Counted from the first letter of the stretch, positions 34,644-47,685 are shown. The stretch is DNA of 64,000 bases from Struthidea cinerea (GCA_013397865.1 VZTI01000464.1:1132077-1196076), one strand, 5' to 3'. Notes: generated from the letters alone by a model not told the origin. Numbers and translations are program-made.

Positions 34644-37600
34644 AAATTCCCGAGTCTAGCAGCGATAGAAGTCTCAAGACTGACAATGCTTTATACTCAG
34701 ACCTATTTTTAGCACCACTTCTCAGTAATGAAACCTAGCAGCCTTGAGTAGCAATAGGGATTTGTCCATCTGACATCGTCCTCTAGTCTTGTTTCAACTG
34801 TTTTAATTTCTGCTTCTATATGAACTGTGTTCCCAACAAGCTGAGGGGTGAGACATGGAGAAAGGAGAGCTATAGCTCACGATGAGAAGTGCTAACAGAA
34901 TTGGTTGATTTGTTGGACCTTTTTAAGATCAGAGATCTGAAAGCATGCTTCCACTGTAAAAGTGGAAAGCCGAAGAAGAGGTTTGGGTAAATGAAAAAAT
35001 AAAGAAAGAAGGCTCAGAGGGAGGTTGGAAGAAGAGGTATGTGAGGGTCATGCCAGGAGGATGGAGATTCCATCTTCCATCCAAGATTGGCACAGATCAA
35101 CTGGGCCGACTGGGAAAGGAGACCTTCTTCACTCCACTGACCCTTGCCCTCCTGTCTGCAGCTGGAGATTTTGTAACATCTGTATAAGCTAGAGACTCGT
35201 ACATGCAAAGAAGTCATATGAGGTTGAAAGACTGTTTTACTTGTAAGCCACCAAGCAGCAGCAGACACTAATACATCTGAGTCACCAGGAAAGCAGGTTA
35301 CCTTTGAATTAGTGACCTGTGGTGCAAAACTCTGTATGCAACTGCTGCTCCCCGGGGGAATGCATTGCCCTTCTCTCTGGGTAGTCATTAAGCAAAAGTT
35401 ATGTGTTTATCTCTCCAGACGATGCATTAAACACTAAGAGAAGGAAGAGTCAGAAGGTACATAGGAGAAATATGTTACTCTAACACTGCACAACCTTGTT
35501 AATATTTGTGCAGCTTTATATTTTCTCAATTTTTGTCTAATTTATTTTTTTGAAGTCGGAGTTTGCTATGCAAGAAAGACTTGGCACTCAGGTTGCAGTG
35601 GGAAATTGCGACCAAAGAGTAGTTCTTGTTGCTATTTCCTTTTCCAGTCTCAGAGATACAAAAGCATCAAGGGCACACTGATGTTTTAACTACTAGTGTC
35701 CAGCAAGCACTGCATCTTAGCTTTGGGCAGCAAAGGAAGCATGAGTGAGGCAACCACTGGTCTCTCTCTGGTCTTCTTTCACCCTCTTTTCCTTTCTGAA
35801 ACCTCCATTACTTGGTCCATCACCTCTTCCTTTTTGCGCTGTTTCGTGCAGGAAGGGTTGTTTCCTCTGCCTAGAGAAAGGGGGATCGTGGCCCCAGTGG
35901 CTTCATCCCATTGAATGCATTAGAGTAGATGGCTTTGCAGCCCCTGCCATGTTTAATTCACCCGTTGCCACTGTTTCCTGTCCCTGGGCTGCCAAGGAGG
36001 AGGTCAGTTGAGTCTGTGGCATGGCACACTTCCTCTGTGCGCATGATTGGCACAGACACAGCCAGGGGCACTCCAGTGTCACTGCTGCTTGTGCCTTAAA
36101 GCACAAACTATTCCATTCTGAAAATTGCTTGGAGATTCTAAATTGCTTTTTTCATCCTTTGGGATGAAAAGTTCTATATCAGTGTATTATTATTAATGAC
36201 AATAAATTATTCTTGAGGCAGTGAGGCTGCTTCGCTTCCGATGAAGTGAAATGAGCAAGCGCTTTCTCAGGAGTACACCCGAAATATGAAATACTAGCAG
36301 ATGAGGCTTGCAGCTGGATAGCCTGATGTTTCACTGCCATGCCTATGGTCTGCTTCCTGAAGTGGCTACAGAAGAAGATGCCCTGAAGAGGGGCTGTGCT
36401 ATGCCACTGGGGCACACTCCCAGGTGGCAGGGCTAGTGCCAGCCCTGTGGCTCACTGATCATCCTTGCTGGGAGCTGGCTGTACCGACTCCCTCTTTGAG
36501 AGGCTTGGTGAAGTCCCAGCTCGGTGGTTGAAACATTTCCACCATTTGTTTTTCTGGGATGCCTTCCAGTTGCTCTGAATTGGCCTCTTGTTTGCCCACC
36601 CCCCCGCCTGCACATGGTCCTGAAGTGCTCCCCGGGCCTCTGCCGATCACTCGCACCGCTTGGCCGGGGGTGGCTTGGGGCCAGCAAATGATTACGAGTC
36701 AAATTTCTGTAACTTCATCACTGACTTTTGGCAACACCTTTGTCTCATGTTACTTCTAAAACACCCAAGTTCATTACTGCAAGTTCAAGCAAAGAAGAAA
36801 TAAACCCCGGTGCTTTTCACTGGCTATGGAGAAGCTTGTTTTTTCTTACCCTGCTGCCGATTTTTAAATAACCAGGATTTATTGTTTTGAAAGACGCCCT
36901 GTGCAAAGACATATTTCAAAAGGCAAAGGGGCTGACAGTGCTTAACATGTGCTCTGGCATTTTGGGAGCACTGCTAACACAGTGAGCTTTGCAAAGATGC
37001 ATTTCAGCTAGGAGCAATAGAAATGTGGCCAGGCACGAGCGGGAACAGTTTTGTGCAGGCTTGAGAATGAGAGAAGTGGAGGAATGACAAGTTGTGTGAT
37101 GGCAGATTTGTGCAGCAATTCTTTTCCTTCTGTTTTTACAGTAAGTGAGAGGCTATGGCAAACCATTTAGTGCCAGGGAGCCTATTTTCTGAAAGTAATC
37201 CAGGCACTGTGGTGAAAAAGAGAAAAAAACAGTTCTAACTACCCTCCAGCCACTCCATACCAAGTGTTCAAGGCTGAACTAAAGCCAAATCATGAAAAAG
37301 ATTTTCATTAATTACTGTAATTTCATGCAAAATGTGTTTATTTGCTAATCTGAGAACAAACAAGGTGAGAAGTCTAAAAAGAATCCCCAACCTCCAAAAC
37401 CGAAAAAAACCTCATCACCACCTTCCTTTATTTCTGCAAAACCTCAAGGCAATGAGGTGGCCAAAGCTTTGTAAAGAGAGAGATGGAAAGGGGGCTGAGG
37501 GGTAGCAGTGGGTTTATCCTGGCGGGTATCCAGCACGGGGAGTTCCATGTCATGGCAAGCCCTCCTAGGCAGTCTTTCAAAACAGCTGCTGACAATAACT

Positions 37601-38037
37601 ATCCCAAGAAGTGGATGCCCAGCAGTGGCGAGGCTGTGACCCTGTGGCACAAGGGTCTCTGGCAGCAGCACTGTCCCCGGGGGCACTCCCAGCCCCCTGC
37701 TTCTGCCTGGAGCTGTGTGCATCACCTCTGCAGCTCTGCCAGCTGGGTTCCAAACAGCCTGGGAAGCTGGTGTTGATGCCAAGGCCACCGTGCTCTGCTT
37801 GGCTGGGTAGAACCCGGCGTTGCTTACTCATGCTTTTGTGGGTAGTGCAGTACTTCTTGGCCCTGTCTCTTTCCCATTTTCACACCTGTGTGCACGCCTT
37901 TTCCAGGGGTGTGGAGAGAGCTAGATCTTTTTAATGGTAAGCTCACAAGACTGTCCTTCTGCATATACTCTTCTACCGCCCTCAAAGGAAATAAATGCAC
38001 TCAGTCCTCTCAGGAAAATGTTATTTTTCTCCTTCTT
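34644..38037. other. Gene-free unique sequence
   Basis: No gene is recognised. A 124-codon minus frame (35014-35388), frames at 35696-36106 and a GC-richer patch with overlapping frames at 37444-37934 show no domain. A C-run is at about 36598-36605. A small AT-rich block at about 37260-37350 (TTCATTAATTACTGTAATTT) is enhancer-like. Confidence 0.5.
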
Positions 38038-38088
38038 AAAAAAAAAAAAAAAAANNNNNNNNNNNNNNNNNNNNNNNNNNNNNNNNNN
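38038..38088. other. Poly(A) tract running into an assembly gap
   Basis: Seventeen A (38038-38054) are followed by 34 N (38055-38088). The gap length may be an estimate. Reading frames translated across it contain unknown residues and should be ignored. Confidence 0.98.
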
Positions 38089-40132
38089 AGGAGGAATACA
38101 GCAACTGTGGGCTTTGATTGTTGGGGGTCTTCTGGGGAAGACTTGGTAGGAAATTCTTTTGGAGAGTTTGGTGGAGAGCATCACAGCTGAAAAATGTAAT
38201 TTTTCTGAAGAAGGGTAAAAGAATAATAAAAGGAAAATCCCTTTTACCCAAGCCATTGGGAGGCAGAACTGACAAGAAGAAAAGAAGGTATAGGTCTTAG
38301 GTGCTATTTTTTTTTCTTTTGTGTAAATGTTTGTATGAATTTTCAAATACATAAACACAGGTTTTTGATCCAGAAAATGCTGAGCTAGTTACTACTCACT
38401 CTAGGCTTATATGCTGGCAAGGAACAGGAGGGAAATAATGAGAAGATAGAGAAGCATTTTCTTTTCCTTAAAGCTGTGAGCCCTTGTCTGAAGAGAGCTC
38501 TGTGAGTTCAGCATCTGATGAGCTTTCCCATCTTCCAGGAATAGGAGCGTAGGTAAGATAACCACGGGAGCAATTATGGGCTCTCCTGGATCTGTTCTGA
38601 ACTGCACAGATGGCAGACTGTGATCCTGGGCTCACATGTAGCACTGGGCGTGCATGTGGCACTGAGAGATGCTAATTTGGAAAGGTAGCATGGTTAGTTT
38701 TCAGAGATGTTCTTGTGGACGTTCTTGTAAATTATGGGGTTAAAGGGTTTGCTGTAGCTGTGGTTGTTTGGATCTGCCACTGTAATCAACTACAAACTGA
38801 ATGGTGAGATTTTAGTCTTATAGGCCAAATTCTTCATAGAGTTGTTCTGTTTTAACCACAGCTTTCATGGAAAAGAGCTAAATGCAAAAGAAATGCAGCT
38901 TTCTGCAAGATGCAGTATCATCATGAAAAAGGTGGATATAAAAAAAAGACTAATCCACACTAACTAGACCACATCTTGACTGTGGTGTTCTCCATTCAGA
39001 CTGAGCCAGAATTTAATGTTCATTGCATCAAAACAGCCTTTAAAATATTAGGCTAGCATACAGGTATTTACTGGCTTCATCATTAAAATGGAGTAATATA
39101 GGTCTAAAAAACTGGTGTTATTATTGAAGGCTCTAAGCTAGACTTCAGGGACAAAAAAAGGTTCATATTTACATGGATAATTTGTTTGAGGGGTTTTTTT
39201 TTGAGAATGGGCTGCAGTTTTTCTCCACTCAAAGGTGTAGGTGGCCAGAGACCTATTCTCTTTTTTTTTTTCCCTGCTTTTCATAATTTAATTTTTTTTT
39301 AAATGAGACAAAAATAAAGGAATATTTTATCTGTTTTTTCTATTTTTTACAGAACAATTTAATATGATCTAGCAAGAACATTAACAGAACAGAGGCTGAA
39401 AATGATGATAATAAACTAGACCACTAGTAATCTATTCTCATGCTGTTTTGTGTGTGTGTGTTGCACTGCTTGTTGGTTTAAGTTTCAGGCTTTTTTGAAA
39501 GAGTGAGCTATGCAGTCAATCGGATTATTAGGAAATTAAGACTGAAAGGAAATTCAGGCAGAACTGTTACTCAGAGGGAAGCAAACATATGGAATAAGTT
39601 GTCAAGCAAAGCTATTAAAAGCAATATGTGAGTTGTAGAGAGACAAAGAGGGTAACTTGTTTATTGTGAATGGGGAGGGGTTTCTGAAAACACAGAAATA
39701 GACGCAAGTAAGGGGAGGGTGAAATAAGTTCAAAGGAGGGAGAGATGGGATTTTGTGGGTATAGTAGCCTTTTCTTGTGTGATGGGTTTGTAGGCATCTA
39801 TAAGGCAATGGAGAAGTCTGTTTTTACATTTAAGTTCCAAGTTAACTGGGTGCATTTAAAAAACAAAGGAGCAGGGAAATGGAATTCCTAATTTTTCTTG
39901 CAGCTACAGTTTCAAGCAGTTCCATTTCTCATCCACCGGACCACTGTTGGACTCTGGTGACACTGGTGTCAGTGTCAGCTGTGTTTTATAACAGCATGCA
40001 GGTCTTGTGCAGGTCTGTCCTTCCCTCTGAAGTCAATATTGGCAAAGAAAAAGATTGCTGGTGCTGTGATTCTGGTGTTTTGGCAAGATGCACAGCAGAA
40101 GCAGAAACCGCTGATGAGGGTGTCATTTTCAG
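38089..40132. other. Gene-free unique sequence
   Basis: No gene is recognised. T-rich tracts lie near 39195-39202, 39261-39271 and 39292-39300. A TG run is at 39449-39461. A purine-rich stretch with small minus-strand frames is at 39602-39808. Confidence 0.5.
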
Positions 40133-40203
40133 AGCTCTCTGCATGTAGAAGGCTCAGCCCTGGCGCAAGAGACCGGTTCTGCTGCCTCGGCAAGACTGCC
40201 CAG
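40133..40203 (+). other. Weak micro-exon candidate
   Basis: A 71-base interval is bounded by an acceptor-like GTGTCATTTTCAG (ending 40132) and a consensus donor CAG-GTGAGG (exon end 40203). One forward frame (40039-40332) stays open through it. The product is not recognised. Paired splice motifs of this quality occur by chance in long DNA, so this is only a candidate, more likely lncRNA than protein-coding. Confidence 0.15.
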
Positions 40204-40968
40204 GTGAGGGGTGGACAGCCTGCACCTGAAATAAAGCATCCTTGTGCCATGGGGAATTCATTGGGAACGGACCCTGCCTTTCCAAGAGCTGGTCAGGATG
40301 CTTGTTTTGGGAAAAGTGTGAGGTTTCTTTAAATGGGAGCTGTAATGATCTGAGCACTGCCAGAGAGTCCAGCTTCCAGTCCTTCCTCTCTTTGCAAACC
40401 CGACCTCTTCCAGGAGACAGCTCTGATCGCAAAGATAAGGCTGCTTTCTAAGAAACCATCCCCTGCCCCCCGGGGTCTCCTTTGTGAAGTGTGCTGAAAT
40501 GAAGAGCAGAAGGATGGATCCTTTGGTTCAAAGTGATAGTGAGAAAGAAAGGAAGCATGACCTGAGTTCCCCTAATTATGGCTCTAAGCACAGAGATCCA
40601 AGGCCTGGGGCCTGGTCTTTGCCCCCACACCTTTTCTTTTCCTTGATGTGAAACAATCCCCTAAGTGTGATAGCTGGTCTGTGGGTATCCTAACAATGAT
40701 GTGTGCAGCCTGGAAAGATTGTCTGCTGCTCTGCATCAGAACTCTCCTTACTTTGTGATTGAATTTCACACATAATCTTTCCATCCTCTCTTAGGTCTCA
40801 GAAATTTCAGGCTTCTTAACCAAAAAGTCAAGCTAACATTTAAGGTCTCTGATTGTTTACTAATGTAATTAAAAAGTGAATAGTGGATAACATAGTGGAG
40901 GAAAGTGTTACCTTTTAAGATTGTCTTCTTTAAAGATTGATGGCAAATACCACATTTGAAAAGTTGTA
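40204..40968. other. Gene-free unique sequence
   Basis: Short overlapping frames on both strands (40154-40972) without domains. No repeat family is recognised. Confidence 0.5.
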
Positions 40969-40986
40969 GCAAGCCTTAAGGCTTGC
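40969..40986. repeat. 18-bp perfect palindrome
   Basis: GCAAGCCTTAAGGCTTGC equals its own reverse complement, with no spacer. The flanks do not extend the symmetry. Confidence 0.95.
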
Positions 40987-41509
40987 AGGGAAAAGCCGGC
41001 CCTGGTTGTGAGCTGTGCCCAGACATGATAGAATTTAGTATCTCATCTCCTTTAAAAGAATTTGCCTGTTTCCTAGTGAAGAAAGATCATCAATTGTCTG
41101 TTTATTCCTGCATCTGCTCTAACTATTAACTGAGATGATGGGCAAGCAATGATTAATTATTTGCATTAGTTTCAATTCTAAGGTTTCTGCAAGTGACAGC
41201 GAGAAAGAGGGACTTTGTGAGCTGGTCTGCCATGGGTTGTCATTCATGTGGTTGACAACTCCATTTCTCTAGAAGGCCATATAATAATGTATTTCCAAAT
41301 AAAAAGTCAGTTAAGGGGACATGCATCACTTTGAGAGCTTGTTCAAAGTCAGTGTCAGGCGTGTAATTCAAAAGCGCTTCAAAGTAGGGCTCCTGAGAGG
41401 AGAATTAACAGGAGTGAAGCACAGAGAGTACTCCCTGTGTCCTTTCCAACCTAACTCTTCCTAGTGGGAGGGACATGGCTTTTTGTTTCCATCTCAAAGA
41501 CTCCAGGGT
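40987..41509. other. Gene-free unique sequence
   Basis: No gene is recognised. TTTCCAACCTAACTCTTCCTA at about 41441-41461 faintly recalls a CR1 tail, but the preceding sequence does not match CR1. Confidence 0.45.
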
Positions 41510-41536
41510 CAGTGCTCTGGCTGTGCCAGAGCACTG
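41510..41536. repeat. Perfect 12-bp hairpin with 3-base loop
   Basis: CAGTGCTCTGGC (41510-41521), loop TGT, then GCCAGAGCACTG (41525-41536) are exact complements. The GC-rich stem would be stable as RNA or cruciform DNA. The loop and stem are too short for a microRNA precursor. Confidence 0.95.
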
Positions 41537-44281
41537 CTGCCTGTTGGCATCGCTGTGGGTTCAGCCAGCTGGTGATGCCCTTCCTTCTGCACCACCATTT
41601 GTTGGGCAGAAAGGGACAGCACTGATGTCACTCATGGTATTTCCGCACTTGAAGTGACTGTTAGCGTGACGTAAGTGTGAGGAAAGCGCTGGGTGCAGAG
41701 TGTGCCTGCCAGCTGGTATCCCACAGTCCTGTGGTAAGAAGAGGCAGCAGACGTGGTGATGTGGCCCTGTGGTGTGTAGCGTCGATTCGACAGCAGCAGA
41801 TGTTGCATCCCTGAATGACTTGTACAGCTCTGCTTTAGGGCCTGATCTCATTCTTCATGGTTGCCTCACGCTCTTGCTGCCGCCCCTGCAGCCGCCATTC
41901 AAAGGTGAAGTTTTAGGATCCTGGTACAAACTGGTGTTTTCCTATGGCCATGGGACCCCACTCACTAGCCCAGCATCTAGCCACAGTCATGTGAGTGCTT
42001 GGAGGGGTTCTCAAGTCCTTTGGCAAGCTGAGGACTTTTACCTTTTCTGAATAATAGAACTGGGTGAAACTAGCGCAGGTTAGTTAATTGGTCCTAAGGC
42101 TGATTGAGGATGGGTTTATCAGCTGTTGTCTCAGTCTTTAAATTAGTCTTGCCCTTTTTCCCGTGGCATTGCTTTGGACCATTGTAAAGATGTTTTTTCT
42201 CTTATCTTTCTGTTTCTGCGCAACATGCCTGCTGTCCTGGGTTTCAATCTTGGCGGATCCTTCCACTGTTCTGTGACCAGTGTGTATTTTGGTCTTGTCA
42301 TGATCTTATCTAACGTCTCCATCAAAGCTTGGGAGCCAGTGGAAGGTTTAACTCCAAATTCTCTTGATCGTATTAGGAACAGGAATATCTTAGACCCATT
42401 TGTGCCTTAAGTGGAATGCTGTTTTCTGAAATTCTTGTCACTCTGGGTCCAGGCTCATACTGCATGTCAGTGTTTCTGGGCAGAAAACTTCACAGTTGCT
42501 GTATGCTATCCCCAAACAAAAAATGTCTGACAACTGCAGACAAGAGGATCAAAGTGCTGTCAGTGAAACTACAGGTTGTTTGCACCTTTAGATAGCTGGT
42601 AAATGAAAATTGCTTTCCAATATCTCAGAGAGAAGTGTTAGAAACTATTAGCTAAAAGCCTTCTGCCTGGTAGCATTAATTTCCTATTCATTTCATTAAA
42701 GGAAGATTTTTGGAGAAACTTGTAAATTACAACATGCTCCTAGCAGAATAATAGCTTCAGGAAAAACATGTAATAGCTCTCCTTAATCAAAATAAGGGCA
42801 AGTTGTTGCTTATCCAGCTGAAGAGCTGGGGATCACTAAAGCTTGATTTCACATTTCTCATTAAACAGTCGTACATTTTTTTGAACTGTTTTAAGAGAAA
42901 CATGGGTCTATTTCAGTAAAATATGTGCCTATTTAGTTATTTGTTTCTTCTGAATATGTTTATCCTACTGTTTCCCTTTTTATTCCTATACCAATCTCCC
43001 TGTGTCCATGTTCTTCCTTGACTGTGACATATCAGCCTAAAAGAAGCAACCCCAAACTGTTGGATAAAACAGAATTCTGTCCCTGTGGGATAATGTAGCA
43101 GATATTATCGTTAGATAAAAGCTGATGGTTAGCTTTCCTGCTGGAGCTGAATGATCTTGTCTCACTCACGTAATAGATCAGGTGGGAGTTTCTGCAGATG
43201 CTTGTGCTGTGATGCTCAAGATCAGCTCACACTGTCTCTACACATGTAAATAATTAACACAAGATGGAAGGAGATCCACAACTAAACCACTGATTCTAGT
43301 GGGGCTTTTCAGAGAGAGGTGGGTGCAAGCTGGCTGGAGGTAGCTAGGACTGCAGTCTTCAAAGAAGCTTAGATACCAAGTCTAGATGCTCATGGGTGTT
43401 TAGAAAACAGAGTTCCTTTAAATTAATATGCTAAATTTTGCTGAGTTTTTTTTCCTGGGGTACCATTTTCCTGCTTGGTTTGCCCTATGTCTGCCTTTAA
43501 TTGGGTGTTAGTTTGTTCTGTGGAGCTGTGAATCCTCTTGCATTATCCTCTTTAACAGTTTTATTCTGTGTTCCTCCAGCCTGTAGGTTTAATTAAGCCT
43601 CAGAACCTGTTCACCACAAAAGGTTATGTTTTCGTTACAGATAATTAAAGCAAAGAGAATTTAAATAAAATAGAATAAATAAATTTTTGAAATAGCACAA
43701 CAATTTAGTAGCTCTAATGCCTTGCTTATTGCTTGTGTACTTGTGAGGAGTGGCAGTATACCATGGCATGTCTTAGCACTTCCCAAAATCTAGGTCCTTG
43801 TGCTCTTTCCTAAAAGACCAAGACAGTAAAGCTAGGGACTATTAGATTTTTAGGGTATGTACTGTTTTGGATGTCTCAGAAGTGCAGGTGATTTGCATTG
43901 GTAGATCAGTGGTTTGATAGTTGAGTGGAGGCAGCAAGAGCTCTGTGGACATGGGGCAGGACCCAGTGGTGTGCCTTGTGGACTGTCCTGACTGCTGCCT
44001 TTTCCCATAAAGAATCCATCAGCATTTCCAGCCTGTCTGTGTAGACTCCCCTGCAAAAGGACAGACTAACAGCCCCCTCTGTTTGGACAAAATGAAAGCT
44101 CAAAAGCCTATTCAGACTGATGTGTACCTTTGAGTTGGCTTCCTTGCTCTGTGCAAGAAATGTATTTACAGATCGCAGTGTGGCGGGGAGTTAGAGCGGA
44201 GAGCTGAGACTTTTTCCGTGCTGTGGAGAGGGCAGGAAATGTGTGATTAGTGCCGCAACAAAATTGCACTTTTCAGTGCAA
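41537..44281. other. Gene-free unique sequence
   Basis: No gene is recognised. The frames at 41561-42050 and 42143-42410 overlap on both strands without domains. AT-rich unique stretches at about 42600-42960 may hold conserved bases. Confidence 0.5.
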
Positions 44282-44380
44282 ATGGCTGACTTTACTAATA
44301 GTGGTGATGCACATGGGGAGGAGCAGAACGAAGAAATAATTGAGGAAACCATGAGGAGCAATAATGTTCCCCAGAAATAG
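44282..44380 (+). CDS. Small acidic ORF, 32 codons, coding status unknown
   Basis: It begins ATGG with an A three bases upstream (AAAATGG-type context, near-Kozak) and stops at TAG. The product begins MADFTNSGD and has an acidic middle (GEEQNEEIIEET), unlike the basic or hydrophobic products of most chance frames here. An acceptor-like CACTTTTCAG ends five bases before the ATG. I recognise no family. It could be a micropeptide, the start of a first coding exon, a fragment of a retrocopy, or chance. No downstream splice donor lies inside the frame. Confidence 0.12.
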   Translation: MADFTNSGDAHGEEQNEEIIEETMRSNNVPQK

Positions 44381-47300
44381 CTTGCTTTTTATTTTTTTCT
44401 TAGATATATGAAATGTTGCATGCAGTGCTCTTGCCTATATTGCATTCTCCATCTGGCTGGTTACTGAAAGCTCAGATTCTCCTGGGTTTTTCTGAGTTAT
44501 TTACTTTAATATTCTGCCTTTTATAGAAAAGATTATCTTACAAACTGGATTTTCCATACTGGACAGATTTTTATGGTTTAATCCTGTTTTTGATATCTAA
44601 TTCTATTTTTTCCCTTGTATTTAATATAATTTCCCCTGACACACATACATAAACACACGCAGAATTTCATGTCATATTTTTTCTGTAGTAGTGTCTCATG
44701 CAGAGATTCTTTTCTTACCACACTTGATTGAGAAATAGCTCTTATGGGATTCAGAGAATTGTTCTATACCTCCAGTTTAGGAACCAAGAAATCCTTGTGT
44801 GCCTTGTTCCCTTTAAATGGAGACTACAGCCAAAGCCCAATTAATTCTGAGGGAATCCTTCCACTGACTTCAGTTATCTCTTGGTCAGGCTGTCTGTCTT
44901 TTATGCTTCATTATCCTTATCACTGAGCATATCATAATACATATATTTATCCTACTACATGCCTGCAAGAGATAGTCCTTCCACTTTATTGATGGGGATT
45001 TGAAGTACAGCAAGATGAAGTGCTTGATCTGGTAAGAGACTGAATTCAGCTATTGAAGCCCTGGTTTAGATGAATTTCAGTGTATTGTCACCAAAAGGCC
45101 CTTTCAAGTGGCTGTAGGTGCTGGTGGAATGCACGCGTGCTTTATGCAGATGATGTGGTTCATGTGAAGTACTGTGGAGAGAGTTCTGGGAGCACAGCTT
45201 GGGATCCACGACTATCCATCCCTCTGCCATGATGGCCTTAACTGAGAACAGCAAATCTGCTTTCTCTCTGACCTGGGTACACGCTCACATTGTGCTCTGT
45301 GGCATCTGTGCAGCGAGAATAAAATCTACCCTGCACAGAACATTGTTTGGTGGCTGTAGGACTCTACTGACAGAGTGTGGACCAGAGTTATCTGGAACTG
45401 AGCCTGGGCAGTGAATTGTCAGCTATATATTGCTCTACTTTTTTCCTGTGAGATTTATTGCTAGTCATTGGCTCTTCACAAGAGCATTCAGGGTTGGAAA
45501 GCTCTAATCTGGCCATTGTGAGGTAGGGTTGGTTTTTTTTCTTTCAGCTGGAAGGTAATTAATTGGTTTCCGTAAAGGCTGGTGACAGTATGCCTTGGGT
45601 TGCACTGGAGGATATGCTTAGGATGGGAGGAAGAACATCTTCCTAACCAAAGCCAAAGCAAAACAGCTGGAGTTTTGTTGGCCCCAGGACCATGCCAGGG
45701 GCTCTCCCTGTTATTCCTCTATCCCACCCATTATACTTACTCGAGCAGTGAAATATGGGTCTCTTCTGATTTACCTGTTTAATTTTATGCAAGAATTCTT
45801 TTGTTTTGTTTTTTACTTTATAAGACAACCGTGTAAAGGTTCCATAGTGCCTTAAGCAAATCGCTGTGAGATTTAAAGCAGAAAGCTTAGGACTGTGTTT
45901 AGGCTTCCCACTAGACTGAAAGAGGCTTAGATTTCCACTGATTGACCACTGAACTCTCCCTTCCCCCTCCCCCACACCAACTCCACTTCTCTGGCCCAGA
46001 TCAATGTCAGTAGTTAAATGGATCGGTTATTTGAAAGCTGTCTGTTGACCTTTCCTTCATGATTGATTGCATGAAAAGTGCACAGGAGTGTGGCTTCCAG
46101 CTAGGCAAGTAGTCACTGCTGACGGCTCTCTTTCACCACTCCCCATAGCCCACTAGGATTTCCCACAGAGGAATAAGCTGTCTGTGAAGATGCCAGACCA
46201 GAGAGTGCTCTCAAGTAACCATAATGAAGCTGAAAGCCAGCTCTAGTCTTCCTCAATGGCCGTGAGGAATTATTTATGAAGAGGAGACCAGGGCTGAGTG
46301 GTTTACTGGTCTTCAAAACACTTCCTGACCGGAGGTCTGGAATTGGAGAACCACAAGAGCCCTGGGTGACAGTTACCTATGGGTGTTGGCAGGTGTCCTA
46401 CCAAAACTGAGCGAAGAGGAGAAAAGCAGGGCCATCTGACTCTCTCTGGTGCACACACCAGCACGCGCCTGCCATCTCACTTGCTCATCATCTCGCACAC
46501 GTGCTGTCCTAGCCCGGAGAAATAATTAACTTTTCTAACTTTCAATATGTATTTGAAACACAAAAAACAGCCTGCAGGAGCAGATGCATTGTGCAACTCT
46601 TCTTTCTTATGCTTTCCCATTCTAAAACTAATGTTGTCAGAGCTTTAATTTGGTTTAAATCTCCTGTAACCAATTCCACGCTAACAGGTTTTGATTTCTG
46701 GCATATGGAACATTTTAGTTACTCCCGATTGTTAACATTATGAATAATGAACCCACCTTTTAACTCTTAAAATAAAGTTTGACAGTGCAGTAAGTGACAT
46801 TCTGTTTGCACAGAAGCAGAGAATACAAATTACCCTAAATCAGGTAATGGGAAAGCTGATGTATGATGATTATGTTGTTTCATCACCCAGTTTTTAGTAG
46901 GTTGTGCAGGATTGGTAATTCACTGCATGATCTCCCTTTTAAATCACTTCCTTAATAAACATGTAACAACACTAGCCTGATGTAGGGCACAGCGTGACTC
47001 TGTGCTTAATCTATATTTTACAAACCAGCAATACACCACGAGTAATGAAAAGGTTTGTAATGTCAGCGCTTGATTCCGACTATCGGGGAGCTGCTGTCTG
47101 TAGAGTGAAGGGCGACATCGACAGCTGGGGAGGACGGGGCAGGTTGAGAATTGGGGTTTCTGCTGATAAATACCATGTACTGTTGCCCAGGCTGTGTGAA
47201 GGCTACTGTAACCTAGGTTAATGGTGGATGCCAGGCAATTTGGCATTTGGAACAATGGGTGGGGGCTCTGGATGGCAGCAGTTTGCCATCAGCTACCTTC

Positions 47301-47668
47301 TCTCTTGCCTGTCAGTGCTCTTTAGGTCTGGCACTGCAGGGTGGTCCTGCTAAAGGGTCAGCCTTAACACTTCACAAATAGTGAGAAAAGGGTTTGTGGA
47401 GGAGCTCTGAAAGGCATGAACTGGGAGAGAGGACTTAGTGAGTCCAGGAGGCTGAAGAGGGCTTGGGAGCCTCTTCTGGTGCAAGATAATTTAAAATTAT
47501 TCCTTGTACTGGAGGGGAGACGACCAGAATGAGAAAATGGACAGAAGCAAAACAAAATAACTAAAAAAAAAAAAAATAAAGTTGACAGTCACCTTGCTTG
47601 CAAACCCAGTTTGAACCTAGTGCATGCTCAGTCTGCAGAGCTGCATGTTTCCTTGCCCTGCTGACTCA
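44381..47668. other. Gene-free unique sequence
   Basis: No gene is recognised. The stretch at about 46520-46760 is AT-rich and unique, with AATAATTAACTTTTC and CTTTAATTTGG words resembling a conserved element. Short frames at 45643-45975 and 46944-47255 lack domains. A 14-base poly(A) lies at 47563-47576. Confidence 0.5.
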
Positions 47669-47685
47669 CCTGGAGTAACTCCAGG
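47669..47685. repeat. 7-bp perfect inverted repeat
   Basis: CCTGGAG, spacer TAA, CTCCAGG. Minor and probably incidental. Confidence 0.85.

Noticed and set aside
37888..38358. Frames on both strands crossing the N block
   Set aside because: They are open only because unknown bases cannot create stops; their lengths are artefacts.
41435..41465. Possible second CR1 tail
   Set aside because: Only about 15 bases resemble the CR1 end; upstream sequence does not follow the CR1 consensus.
42143..42410. Opposed frames of 60 and 78 codons that look protein-like
   Set aside because: No family match and mutually overlapping; basic residues follow from composition.
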